Below are positions 50,441-59,853 of a DNA stretch of 64,000 nt, piece after piece. The notes under the pieces are model-generated. The model worked only from the letters and a program-made list of their open reading frames with translations, made no database searches and was not told where the DNA came from. A program made the position numbers and the translations under genes. This stretch comes from Lacticaseibacillus nasuensis JCM 17158 (GTDB lineage Bacteria > Bacillota > Bacilli > Lactobacillales > Lactobacillaceae), in contig NZ_AZDJ01000032.1 in assembly GCF_001434705.1 (NCBI RefSeq), positions 148,735 to 212,734 on the forward strand, given 5' to 3'. Numbering within the stretch: the stretch's first letter is position 1; every line of letters begins with the position of its first letter.

Positions 50441-51766
50441 TTACTGGTTAGACTGTTGCTTCTTCAACGCAGCTTGCGCTGTATCCAAGGCTTTCGTCGG
50501 CGTCATCTTATCCTTCAAGATGGTGCTTGGCAGTGTGTTCTTCAGGATGTAGTCGTTGATCGTCGGCGCAAAGGAGTCGGTCTTCGTCACAACGTGCACC
50601 TGATCGGACAGCTTGCTGTAAATGTCGAAGATGTCTTTACCGAAGTATTCGGTGTAGTCATTGTCGGCCTTCATGCGGTCCGTGCTCCAGATGTCGGTCC
50701 GAATTGGGTCGAAACCAAGGTTCTCCCAAATCTTGTAAGCCTGGCCCTTAGAAGCCTTAGCCCAAACGACAAACTTAGCAGCGAGCTTCTTGTTCTTGGC
50801 CTGGTTGGTGACCATGGTCCCAGTACCGCCACCACCGGCAGTTTGGTAGTCGCCTTGCTGGAAGACAGGCATTGGCGCAATGGCCACCTTGTTCTTCAGC
50901 TTAGGCATGTGAGCAACCATCCGTTGCATGTACCAAGCAGGCATCGTGACAGAAGCCACGTTGCCTTTATTCATTTCAGCGAAGAATTGGTCGTTATCCA
51001 GGTTGCCACCAACGGCACTCCGGGCAATCTTGTCCTTGTAGATCCAGTCATGCTGCATCTGCAAGGCGCGCTTAACAGCGGCGTTGTTCACGTCAACCTT
51101 GCCGTCCTTGTAGTAGTCGGCTTTTTGCTGAGCGACCATGGAATCCAGCTGGAACATCCCGGCGTATTCGAGCTCGTTCATGTACTTGCCCGTCTTCGCC
51201 TTAAGTTGTTCGCCGGCCTTCGTGTAGTCGGCCCAGGTCTTGATCTTGGTGTAGTCGATGCCGGCCTTCTTCAACAAGTCGGTGTTGTAGTAGGTCACAA
51301 CTTCACCAACGTGGTAGTCCAACCCATAAGTCTTGCCGTCTTTAGTGAAGTTATCCAGACGAGACTTCTGGAGCACGCTGCGGTATGGCTTCAAGGCGCT
51401 GTTCAGGGAGTAGTACTGAGGCGTCCCCTTCAACTGAATGGCGGCTTGGCCCAGCTCGACGTCGACAATGTCAGGCGCGCCGGAACCGGACTTCAAGGCA
51501 ACGGTCAGCTTCTGATTCTCTTGGTCGAAAGGCAAGACGCTAACCTTCAAGTTGATCTTCTGCTTTGGGTGGGACTTGTTCCAGGCCTTGGCGGCATCCT
51601 TGAAGAATGTCCCTTGCCCATCGACGAAAGTCCAGAAAGTCAAATCAGTGGAGCCGTCAGAATTCTTGCCGCTGTCTGAGCTACCCTTGCCGCAGGCGGC
51701 CAACACGACCGTCGAAGCCAAGGCGATGGCGCCGAACGCAAGCTTCTTACTAAAACGCATGTTCAT
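50441..51766 (-). CDS. araN: Arabino-oligosaccharide ABC transporter substrate-binding lipoprotein
   Basis: A 441-residue CUT1 binding protein starting at ATG 51766 (TAAGGAG). The lipobox is VVLAACGKG. The fold is the usual two-lobed type, with LTFWTFVDGQG, SGSGAPDIVDVELGQ, GLDYHVGEVVTYYNTDLL and GGGGTGTMVTNQAKNKKLAAKF as family blocks. It captures arabino-oligosaccharides outside the membrane. A full-length homologue lies at 59854-61161. Confidence 0.93.
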   Translation of the reverse strand: MNMRFSKKLAFGAIALASTVVLAACGKGSSDSGKNSDGSTDLTFWTFVDGQGTFFKDAAKAWNKSHPKQKINLKVSVLPFDQENQKLTVALKSGSGAPDIVDVELGQAAIQLKGTPQYYSLNSALKPYRSVLQKSRLDNFTKDGKTYGLDYHVGEVVTYYNTDLLKKAGIDYTKIKTWADYTKAGEQLKAKTGKYMNELEYAGMFQLDSMVAQQKADYYKDGKVDVNNAAVKRALQMQHDWIYKDKIARSAVGGNLDNDQFFAEMNKGNVASVTMPAWYMQRMVAHMPKLKNKVAIAPMPVFQQGDYQTAGGGGTGTMVTNQAKNKKLAAKFVVWAKASKGQAYKIWENLGFDPIRTDIWSTDRMKADNDYTEYFGKDIFDIYSKLSDQVHVVTKTDSFAPTINDYILKNTLPSTILKDKMTPTKALDTAQAALKKQQSNQ

Positions 51767-51799
51767 TATTTTCACTCCTTAGGCGAAATGGTTAATTAA

Positions 51800-53284
<1,485 letters not shown>

Positions 53285-53361
53285 CTACATCACTCCCTTC
53301 AAAAGTTTGCTCACTTGATTACGTATCTAGTTATACCGCCAACATGTAATCGCTGTCAACG

Positions 53362-53376
53362 ATTTGTCCGGTTTAA
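53362..53376 (-). promoter_or_regulatory. Candidate AraR operator upstream of abfA (first copy)
   Basis: ATTTGTCCGGTTTAA resembles the left half of the AraR box (ATTTGTACGTACAAAT). It lies 78 bases upstream of the abfA start. Very similar sequences stand at 58472 and 63367. Confidence 0.45.
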
Positions 53377-53384
53377 TTTCAAAA

Positions 53385-53639
53385 TTAATATTTTTGCCAC
53401 CGGCCGATCGGACAGTTTTTGTTCTTTAAACTCGCGCGAAACCGGGTATAACACCCACATTGCTGACACAGTCCGTTCACTAAAAAAGGACAACTCGAAC
53501 AAATCTCGAGGCGGGCATCGCGAATGGTATTGGGGACAATATTGCGGACTTCCATGGCCAACTGCGCTTCAATCAGCGCGTCGGTGTCTTGTCGCCCTAG
53601 GTCCTCGAGCTCATCACACCGCTCGCAGCCATTACGCAT
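53385..53639 (-). CDS. DUF6171-like cysteine-rich small protein
   Basis: An 84-residue protein with Cys pairs [27 protein letters not shown] and a last Cys in NKNCPIGRW. The pattern, with [20 protein letters not shown] core, matches DUF6171, a putative zinc-binding family of small Firmicute proteins of unknown function. Its ATG overlaps the stop codon of the second GH51 gene by 8 bases (ATGCGTAA), so it is translationally coupled to a sugar hydrolase. The DNA is more AT-rich near its 3' end. Confidence 0.75.
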   Translation of the reverse strand: MRNGCERCDELEDLGRQDTDALIEAQLAMEVRNIVPNTIRDARLEICSSCPFLVNGLCQQCGCYTRFRASLKNKNCPIGRWQKY

Positions 53640-55086
53640 TCACCCGCACCTGCAACGTCACGACGCTTTTTGGTGGTAGCGTAGCCCGCACAGTTTCGGC
53701 CGTGGACGTGACCGCGGAAAATTGGTCCGCATGAACTGCGTCTGGGTGGTCGAAATCGTTGTGCGCATCCATGGCGTCAGCGGTCAGCACCGTCCCGGTG
53801 ACCCCGGTCACGGGCTGATCGAACGCGATGGCCAAGTCATCGGCGGCATCCAGCCCGAAGTTGCACAACGAGACAAAGTAGCCGTCAGCCGTCTTGGATA
53901 CCGAGGCGCTGGTCGTGCTGCTCAACTCATCCACCGTATCCATCGCCACAGCGCCTTGGTGCGGTACGAACATCTTGAACACGTCATAGGTCGGCGTCTT
54001 CACCATTTGGTCGCCATCGGTCAGAATCATCGCCTGTAACACGTTGACCATTTGCGCAATGTTCGCCATGTGCACGCGGTCGGTGTGGTGCTGGAAAATA
54101 TGCAGCGTCACCGCCGCCACCATCGCGTCCCGCAGCGTGTTTTGCTGGTACAAGAAGCCTGGGTTGGTGCCAGGTTCAACATCGAGCCAAGAACCCCACT
54201 CGTCGACAATCAGGCCGACGCGCTTGGCGGGATCGTATTTATCCATGATGGTACTGTGCTTCGTGATCAGCTCGTCCATCTTCTGGGCGGACTTGATCAG
54301 CGAGAACCACTCTGCCTCTGGAAATGCGAGCGCCGGACGCTTGTCTTCCCACTTCGAGGCCAAGGCGTAGTGATGCAGGCTGATGCCATCCATCAAATCG
54401 GCAGCCCGGTCCATCAGCACATCCATCCAGCGGTAGTCGTCGATATTTGGCCCAGAGGCGATCTTATACAGCGGGTGTTGCGGGTCGTAGTTTTGGATGA
54501 AGGTTTGGTACTGGCGGTACAAGTCGGCGTAATACTCCGGCCGCATGTTGCCTCCGCAGCCCCACGACTCGTTGCCGACGCCGAAGAACTTCACCTGCCA
54601 CGGGTCGGCATGCCCGTTTTGCTTGCGGCGGTCGGCCTGCGGCGACACGCCATTGAAGGTCATGTATTCGACCCACTCGGCCATTTCCCGCACGGTGCCA
54701 CTGCCGACGTTGCCGTTGACATAGGCCTCCGCGCCGATTTGCCGCAGCAGCTCGAAGTATTCATGGGTGCCAAAGTGGTTGTTTTCCACTACGCCGCCCC
54801 AGTTGGTGTTGATGATTTGTTTGCGCGTTTCGCGTGGGCCGATGCCGTCTTCCCAGTGGTAGGTGTCGGCAAAACAGCCGCCTGGCCAGCGCAGCACCGG
54901 CACGTGCAGGTCACGCAACGCTGCCACGACGTCGTTGCGCAAACCGTTGGTGTTTGGAATGTCTGAGTCCGGGCCGACCCACAGCCCGCCGTAGATGCAG
55001 CGGCCAAGGTGCTCGGCAAATTGCCCATAGATGTACTTACTGATTGGCGCGTTGGTGCGCGCCGCATTCACCGTGATTGTTGACAT
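53632..55086 (-). CDS. abfB: Alpha-L-arabinofuranosidase, GH51 (second copy)
   Basis: A 484-residue cytoplasmic GH51 enzyme, clearly distinct from the first copy. Its motifs are [55 protein letters not shown] (acid/base Glu) and [12 protein letters not shown] (nucleophile Glu). Two GH51 enzymes in one locus usually divide short linear and branched oligosaccharides between them. It follows the GH43 gene by 9 bases. The symbol is only to separate the two copies. Confidence 0.93.
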   Translation of the reverse strand: MSTITVNAARTNAPISKYIYGQFAEHLGRCIYGGLWVGPDSDIPNTNGLRNDVVAALRDLHVPVLRWPGGCFADTYHWEDGIGPRETRKQIINTNWGGVVENNHFGTHEYFELLRQIGAEAYVNGNVGSGTVREMAEWVEYMTFNGVSPQADRRKQNGHADPWQVKFFGVGNESWGCGGNMRPEYYADLYRQYQTFIQNYDPQHPLYKIASGPNIDDYRWMDVLMDRAADLMDGISLHHYALASKWEDKRPALAFPEAEWFSLIKSAQKMDELITKHSTIMDKYDPAKRVGLIVDEWGSWLDVEPGTNPGFLYQQNTLRDAMVAAVTLHIFQHHTDRVHMANIAQMVNVLQAMILTDGDQMVKTPTYDVFKMFVPHQGAVAMDTVDELSSTTSASVSKTADGYFVSLCNFGLDAADDLAIAFDQPVTGVTGTVLTADAMDAHNDFDHPDAVHADQFSAVTSTAETVRATLPPKSVVTLQVRVNA

Positions 55087-55095
55087 GGTTGCCTC

Positions 55096-56043
55096 CTAGT
55101 TGTCCCCTGGTTCGCCAAATTGTGGAAAGCCGTCGTCAGACCAGCCAAACGTCTGCGCATAGGCGTGGCGGTCTGGATTCGCCAGCGGATCGCCGTCGAT
55201 ACCGGCGTTGTCGTAAGGCCGCGCATGGTACACGATGACATCCGTCCCGTCTGGTAAGGTGGTAAAGCTGTTGTGCCCTGGGCCATACAGGTGATGCGCC
55301 GGCGAACTCTTAAACACCGGTTCGCTTGCCTTGTGCCAGGCAAACCCGTTAAGCAAATCGGCATCGGCGTCGGCCCATAACAGCCCCATGGCGTAGTGCT
55401 CATCCGTGGCACTAGCCGAATAGGTGACGAACACCTTGCCGTTGCGCTGGAGCACGGCCGGGCCTTCGTTCACCGCAAAGCCGATGGTTTCCCAGTCGTA
55501 CTCCGGCACCGACAACAACGTCTGCTTGCCAGTCAACGTCCAGGGGTTGGCCATCTTGCTGAGGTACAAGTTGGAGTTGTTGTGAATCGCGGGCTCCAAC
55601 TGGGCCCACAGGTAATATAAGTCACCGTTGTGCTCAAACACCGTCGCGTCGAGGCTGAAGCTATCCTGGGCGGTGACGATTTGCCCTTTGTCCGTCCAGT
55701 CCGTGGTCATCGGATCGGCCGCCGCGCATTCCAGCACGAACATCCGGTGGTGATGCGCCGCGGTGCGCTCGGTGGCACTGTCCGAAGCGGCAAAGTAGAT
55801 GTACCACTTGCCGTTAATGTAATGAATTTCCGGCGCCCAGATCAGCTGGCTTTGCGGGCCGCTGGCGTGCGCGTGCCACACGGTCAGCACCTCGCCATCG
55901 GCCAGTCCGGCCAAGGTCTTGGCCCGCCGCAACTCGATCGTTTGGTAGCCCGGCACCGAGCCGGTGAAATAATAATAGCCGTCCGTGTGCCGATAGGCGC
56001 GCGGATCGGCGCGTTGAAGGACGATTGGTTGTTTGTCTGTCAT
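55096..56043 (-). CDS. GH43 alpha-L-arabinofuranosidase (subfamily 26-like)
   Basis: A 315-residue cytoplasmic GH43 beta-propeller. VLQRADPRAYRHTDGYYYFTG holds the catalytic base Asp, SFSLDATVFEHNGDLYYLWAQ the second Asp, and FAVNEGPAVLQRNGKVFVTYS the acid Glu. This is the exo-arabinofuranosidase branch acting on arabino-oligosaccharides. The ATG at 56043 is preferred to the adjacent ATG 56046 by spacing to GGGAG. It is first of a transcript with the second GH51 and the DUF6171 gene. Confidence 0.9.
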   Translation of the reverse strand: MTDKQPIVLQRADPRAYRHTDGYYYFTGSVPGYQTIELRRAKTLAGLADGEVLTVWHAHASGPQSQLIWAPEIHYINGKWYIYFAASDSATERTAAHHHRMFVLECAAADPMTTDWTDKGQIVTAQDSFSLDATVFEHNGDLYYLWAQLEPAIHNNSNLYLSKMANPWTLTGKQTLLSVPEYDWETIGFAVNEGPAVLQRNGKVFVTYSASATDEHYAMGLLWADADADLLNGFAWHKASEPVFKSSPAHHLYGPGHNSFTTLPDGTDVIVYHARPYDNAGIDGDPLANPDRHAYAQTFGWSDDGFPQFGEPGDN

Positions 56044-56056
56044 CATGTCGCTCCCT

Positions 56057-56071
56057 TTTATTCGAACAAAT
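56057..56071 (-). promoter_or_regulatory. Candidate AraR operator upstream of the GH43 arabinofuranosidase
   Basis: On the minus strand ATTTGTTCGAATAAA, close to the AraR box ATTTGTACGTACAAAT on both halves. It sits 14-28 bases before the start codon, a position that would block transcription. Confidence 0.5.
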
Positions 56072-56183
56072 CGAGATTTTAAAAATGTGTCTGTATAAAT
56101 ACTACCGTGGAAGCGGATACGATTCAAGCCCAACTTCATTCGGTGCTCTCACTGCACTTGTTGATTGCTACACAAACGCGGGC

Positions 56184-56210
56184 AAAAAAAAGCGCGGCTA
56201 CTGCCGCGCT
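56184..56210 (-). terminator. Rho-independent terminator of araR
   Basis: On the minus strand AGCGCGGC, loop AGTA, GCCGCGCT, followed by T7, directly after the araR stop codon at 56216. Confidence 0.92.
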
Positions 56211-56215
56211 TGGCG

Positions 56216-57298
56216 TTACTGCTTCAAGTCCACCACCGACTCGCCGATGACGAGCTCCGGGGTGTAGGTCTTACTGTCACTGAGAAAATCCTTGGTCGGG
56301 TTTTGAATCATCCGCAAAATCAACTCCGCGGCGTCGCGCCCCATGTTGGCCTTCGGGTGGTTGACCGAGGTGAGGTGCAAGCCGTAACTGCTGGCCAGTG
56401 ATGAATTATCAAACCCGATAATCGACAACTGCTCCGGCACCTGAATGCCCATCGTCTGCGCGATGTTATACGCAAGCACCGCGATTTTGTCGTTGTAGCA
56501 AATCATCGCCGTGGGCCGATCGGTTTGGGCAAATAACTTACGCAGCCGGTCCCCCATGTTGTTCTCGGACTTGCCGGATTGATACAAGAACGTCGTTGCC
56601 ACCGTCGGCTGGTTCGCCTTTTGCAAGGCATATACGTAGCCGTTCATGCGGTCGACGCCTTGTTGGTCATCGGTTTTGAAGATGCCCATGATGTGGGTAT
56701 GGTGGTGCTGCAAGACGTATTCGGTGGCCATCTTGCCGCCTTCAAAGTCATCCATCACGAAGTACGGCACCTGCAGATCCTTGAAGCGGGCGTTCATCGT
56801 CACGATTGGCACGTGGCTTTGCGCCAGCTGGGCGTACATCGCCTCGTTTTTCACGGTAAACGCGGAGCGGGTCGGCTCGACGATCAGCCCATCAATGGCG
56901 CTGTTCATCAGCTTGCTTAAGTTCTTGGCCTCAAGCTCCTCGCTGTTTTCCGTGCTGCTGAGCATCAGGGACACCGATTGCGCCGACAACACCCGCTCGA
57001 TGCCGGAGATGATGGCGGGGAAAATGTAGTCGTTGATATGCGTGGCCATGACCGCCACCGACTGCATGGTCGACACCGGCTTCAACCGCCGCTCGGCCAC
57101 GTAGGTTCCACCGCCTTGAACGCGGTAAACGTAGCCGTCGGACTCGAGGTCCCCGAGCGCCTTGCGCACGGTGTGACGACTCACATCAAACTGGGCCATT
57201 AACTCAGATTCAGTCGGCAATTTATCATTCTCATGGTATTGGCCCGACGTGATCCACCGTTGGATGGTATCCGTGACCGTTTGATATTTCTTTTCCAT
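56216..57298 (-). CDS. araR: Arabinose repressor AraR (GntR HTH with LacI-type sensor)
   Basis: A 360-residue regulator. Residues 1-70 are a GntR winged helix (KLPTESELMAQFDVSRHTVRKAL, quoted in part), and residues about 78-360 are a LacI/GalR-type periplasmic-binding fold (SVAVMATHINDYIFPAIISG, IGFDNSSLASSYGLHLTSV). This chimeric layout is specific to AraR, which represses arabinose genes until it binds L-arabinose. It has its own terminator and a candidate auto-operator at 57315. Boxes resembling its target stand in front of several neighbouring genes. Confidence 0.94.
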   Translation of the reverse strand: MEKKYQTVTDTIQRWITSGQYHENDKLPTESELMAQFDVSRHTVRKALGDLESDGYVYRVQGGGTYVAERRLKPVSTMQSVAVMATHINDYIFPAIISGIERVLSAQSVSLMLSSTENSEELEAKNLSKLMNSAIDGLIVEPTRSAFTVKNEAMYAQLAQSHVPIVTMNARFKDLQVPYFVMDDFEGGKMATEYVLQHHHTHIMGIFKTDDQQGVDRMNGYVYALQKANQPTVATTFLYQSGKSENNMGDRLRKLFAQTDRPTAMICYNDKIAVLAYNIAQTMGIQVPEQLSIIGFDNSSLASSYGLHLTSVNHPKANMGRDAAELILRMIQNPTKDFLSDSKTYTPELVIGESVVDLKQ

Positions 57299-57314
57299 CC
57301 GCGTTCTCCTTCAT

Positions 57315-57330
57315 GTTTATCCGTACGAAT
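57315..57330. promoter_or_regulatory. Candidate AraR auto-operator
   Basis: GTTTATCCGTACGAAT matches ATTTGTACGTACAAAT at most positions, including the central CGTAC part. It lies 17-32 bases upstream of the araR start codon. Confidence 0.5.
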
Positions 57331-57487
57331 TGTACCGCCGTTCGCGCCGGATTGTCAAACCAACGATTGATATTTCGCGGATTTTGCGGTTTTTCGGCAA
57401 TTCGTCAAAATCATCACCTGTCTAGACCGAAGGCAGCGATGTTGTCCGGTTTCGCGGCTGACCAACTGTTAAACCGGGAACAAATTT

Positions 57488-58456
57488 TCACCCGACTTGG
57501 CGGTGAAACTTCTTAAACCCGAAGAGTTCGTCGATTTGGGCACACTCTTCGGCCGACAACGTGAGGGTTTCGGCTTTGAGGTTGCTGGCCAACTGACTCG
57601 GCTTGCTGGCCCCGGTGATCAGGCTGGTCACTCGGGCATCCCGCAACGCCCAAGCCAAGGCGTAACTGGCGAGGTCCGTGCCGGCGTTTTCCGCCATTGC
57701 GGTGAGCTTGGCGACCTTGGCCAAGTTGGCATCGGTCAGCATGGCCTTGATTTGGCCTTGATACGTAGCCCGAGACCCGGCTGGAATCGGCTTGCCCGGT
57801 TGGTACTTCCCAGTTAATAACCCTTGGGCCAACGGCGAGAAGCAAACCACGCCCCAGCCGTGCGCCGCGCAGACATCGAGCAATTCGTGTTCGATGTAGC
57901 GATCAAACATGTTGTACTGAGGCTGCACGACACTTAATGGGTGTAACCCGTGTTCCTCGATGACGAGCTGCGCCTCCAGCAACTGCACCGGCGTCCACTC
58001 GCTGACGCCGTAGTAAAGGATCTTACCTTGGTCCACCAAGTCGCTTAGCGCCGTCAACGTCTCGACCAGCGGTGTCTCGGGATCGAAGCGATGGCAGAAA
58101 TAGAGATCCAAGTAGTCGGTTTGCAGATTGGTCAACGACTGGTCGATGGATTCCATGATGTGCTTGCGTGACAAGCCGCGGTCGTTGGGGCCCTCACCAG
58201 TCGGGAAAAATACCTTGCTAGACATCACCAGTTCTTTGCGCGGTAGCTCATGCAGCGCCTGCCCGAGGAAGCGTTCCGCCGCCCCGCCGCTGTACGCATC
58301 CGCGCAGTCGAAGAAGTTGATGCCGTTATCGTATGCCTCGCGAATACTTTGCGCGGCCAGCTCTTGCTTGCTTTGATCACTGACGTCGGTCATCCAACTG
58401 CCCAGGGCCAATTCGCTGACGCGCAGCCCCTGATTGCCTAATTGACGATACTTCAT
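57488..58456 (-). CDS. Aldo/keto reductase (potassium-channel beta-subunit-like)
   Basis: A 322-residue AKR with the (beta/alpha)8 motifs MKYRQLGNQGLRVSELALGS, FDCADAYSGGAAERFLG (Asp53, catalytic Tyr55), VMSSKVFFPTGEGPNDRGLS (Lys81) and DLYFCHRFDPETP. NADPH-dependent reduction of aldehydes or ketones, in the cytoplasm. It is divergent from a MerR-family gene; a MerR-type operator is centred at 58518 and an AraR-like box at 58472 lies just before the start. Substrate unknown. Confidence 0.92.
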   Translation of the reverse strand: MKYRQLGNQGLRVSELALGSWMTDVSDQSKQELAAQSIREAYDNGINFFDCADAYSGGAAERFLGQALHELPRKELVMSSKVFFPTGEGPNDRGLSRKHIMESIDQSLTNLQTDYLDLYFCHRFDPETPLVETLTALSDLVDQGKILYYGVSEWTPVQLLEAQLVIEEHGLHPLSVVQPQYNMFDRYIEHELLDVCAAHGWGVVCFSPLAQGLLTGKYQPGKPIPAGSRATYQGQIKAMLTDANLAKVAKLTAMAENAGTDLASYALAWALRDARVTSLITGASKPSQLASNLKAETLTLSAEECAQIDELFGFKKFHRQVG

Positions 58457-58471
58457 GTGAAATCCCCCTTT

Positions 58472-58486
58472 AATTTGTCCGGATTA
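58472..58486. promoter_or_regulatory. AraR-like half-site upstream of the aldo/keto reductase
   Basis: ATTTGTCCGGATTAC is nearly the same as the boxes at 53362 and 63367. It lies 16 bases before the aldo/keto reductase start codon on the minus strand. Confidence 0.4.
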
Positions 58487-58508
58487 CCTTGACGAAATTC
58501 AGCCTAAC

Positions 58509-58528
58509 ACTTAAAGTTGGCTTGAAGT
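58509..58528. promoter_or_regulatory. MerR-family operator in the AKR-MerR intergenic region
   Basis: ACTTAAAG-TTGG-CTTGAAGT is an inverted repeat with one mismatch. It resembles the operators of AdhR/NmlR-type MerR regulators, which lie in long promoter spacers, and it is 29 bases before the MerR start codon. Confidence 0.7.
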
Positions 58529-58556
58529 AAAGCGCTAACAGGAGGTTTTTTTCAAA

Positions 58557-59003
58557 ATGTCTTTTTATTCCATGCAAACCATTGCGACCAAGTATGATTT
58601 GGCCCCTTCCACTCTGCGTTACTACGAACAAATCGGGCTCTTACGCCATGTCCCGCGGCAAAGTACCCACCGCGTTTACACCCAGGCCCATGACGATCGG
58701 CTGGCCGCCATCACCTGCTTCAAGCAAACCGGCATGAGCCTCGACGAAATCAAGGCCTTCTTCCAATACGAAGACGAAGGGGGTGACCTCGACGCCGTGG
58801 TGGCCCTACTGGAATCCCACGAAGCTAACCTCGAGGCGCACATTGCAGAGCTCAAGCAAAACCAGGTGCACATTCGGCGCAAGGTGCAATTCTACCGCGA
58901 TATCGCCGCGGCGGCCGCGGCAGGCAAACCGGCCCCAGACTGGGCCAATTATCCCCTCAGCAATTTTACGGATGAAGCGTTGGCACACCGGCATTCCAAT
59001 TGA
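58557..59003 (+). CDS. MerR-family transcriptional regulator
   Basis: A 148-residue regulator: MerR helix-turn-helix at 8-40 (KYDLAPSTLRYYEQIGLLRH), wing and coiled coil (ALLESHEANLEAHIAELKQN). No cysteine in the metal-binding positions, and only one Cys in the whole protein (ITCFKQTG), which places it with aldehyde- or stress-sensing MerR proteins such as AdhR and NmlR. It is divergent from the aldo/keto reductase, whose promoter it probably controls. RBS AGGAGG. Confidence 0.9.
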   Translation: MSFYSMQTIATKYDLAPSTLRYYEQIGLLRHVPRQSTHRVYTQAHDDRLAAITCFKQTGMSLDEIKAFFQYEDEGGDLDAVVALLESHEANLEAHIAELKQNQVHIRRKVQFYRDIAAAAAAGKPAPDWANYPLSNFTDEALAHRHSN

Positions 59004-59019
59004 CTTGTCCGCACAAATG
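59003..59019 (+). promoter_or_regulatory. Candidate AraR operator upstream of araD
   Basis: ACTTGTCCGCACAAATG is close to a full AraR palindrome (ATTTGTACGTACAAAT); this is the best match in the window. It lies 62 bases before the araD start codon and directly after the MerR stop. Confidence 0.6.
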
Positions 59020-59080
59020 TCATAGACTTTGAGGGACGGAAACGCGTTTGCGTTTACCCATTATTTTGGAGGTGGAGCCA

Positions 59081-59800
59081 GTGCTAGAAGCGCTGAAGCA
59101 AGAAGTTTACGAAGCAAACATGCAACTCCCAAAGTTGGACCTGGTCACGTTTACCTGGGGCAACGTTAGCGGGATCGATCGCGAGAAAGGGCTGTTTGTC
59201 ATCAAGCCCTCTGGCGTTGAATACGACAAGTTGACCCCGGACGACATGGTCGTCGTCAACTTGAAGGGCGAAGTCGTGGAAGGCAAGCTCAACCCGAGCT
59301 CCGACACGCCAACCCACACCGTGCTGTACAATGCCTTTCCTGACATCGGCGGCATCGTGCACACCCATTCGCCTTGGGCCGTCTCGTTTGCCAGCGCGCA
59401 AATGGACATCCCGGCGCTGAACACCACCGCGGCTGACACATTCTATGGCGACATTCCGGTATCCGAGGCCTTGACCAAGGAACAAATCGAAACCGCCTAC
59501 GAAGAAGAAACCGGCGAAGCCATCGTCAAGACGTTCAAGGACCGCGGCATTGATCCAGAAGCCGTTCCGGCGGTTTTGGTGGCGCAGCACGGACCGTTTG
59601 CCTGGGGCGCGACGCCAGCCAAGGCCGTGTACAACGCGAAGGTCATGGAAGTCGTTGCCGAGATGGACTACCACGCCATGACGCTCACCACCCGCGACTC
59701 GCATGTGCCGCAATACTTGCTGGATAAACACTATTACCGCAAGCATGGTAAGAACGCCTACTACGGACAGGACAATCCAAAGTCCGCAGATCACAAGTAA
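59081..59800 (+). CDS. araD: L-ribulose-5-phosphate 4-epimerase
   Basis: A 239-residue class II aldolase-fold epimerase. The start is GTG 59081 (VLEALKQEVYEANMQLPKL), eight bases after GGAGG; the upstream extension is not part of the family. LVTFTWGNVSGIDREKGLFV, KPSGVEYDKL, HTHSPWAVSFASA (metal His pair) and VLVAQHGPFAWG (third His) are intact. It makes D-xylulose 5-phosphate, which enters the phosphoketolase or pentose phosphate pathway. araD is separated from araBA by about 12 kb, on the opposite strand. Confidence 0.96.
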   Translation: MLEALKQEVYEANMQLPKLDLVTFTWGNVSGIDREKGLFVIKPSGVEYDKLTPDDMVVVNLKGEVVEGKLNPSSDTPTHTVLYNAFPDIGGIVHTHSPWAVSFASAQMDIPALNTTAADTFYGDIPVSEALTKEQIETAYEEETGEAIVKTFKDRGIDPEAVPAVLVAQHGPFAWGATPAKAVYNAKVMEVVAEMDYHAMTLTTRDSHVPQYLLDKHYYRKHGKNAYYGQDNPKSADHK

Positions 59801-59804
59801 ACTC

Positions 59805-59850
59805 AAAATTGCCTTGATAGCTGATTGGCAGCCATCAAGGCAATTTTTTA
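59805..59850. terminator. Bidirectional rho-independent terminator
   Basis: AAAATTGCCTTGAT-GCTG and CAGC-ATCAAGGCAATTTT pair around ATTGG and are followed by T6 on the plus strand and A-rich sequence on the other. It separates convergent araD and the second binding-protein gene. Confidence 0.92.
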
Positions 59851-59853
59851 TTG

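Noticed and set aside
50303..51679. 458-codon plus-strand frame opposite araN
   Set aside because: Antisense to a lipoprotein gene with intact family blocks; no RBS.
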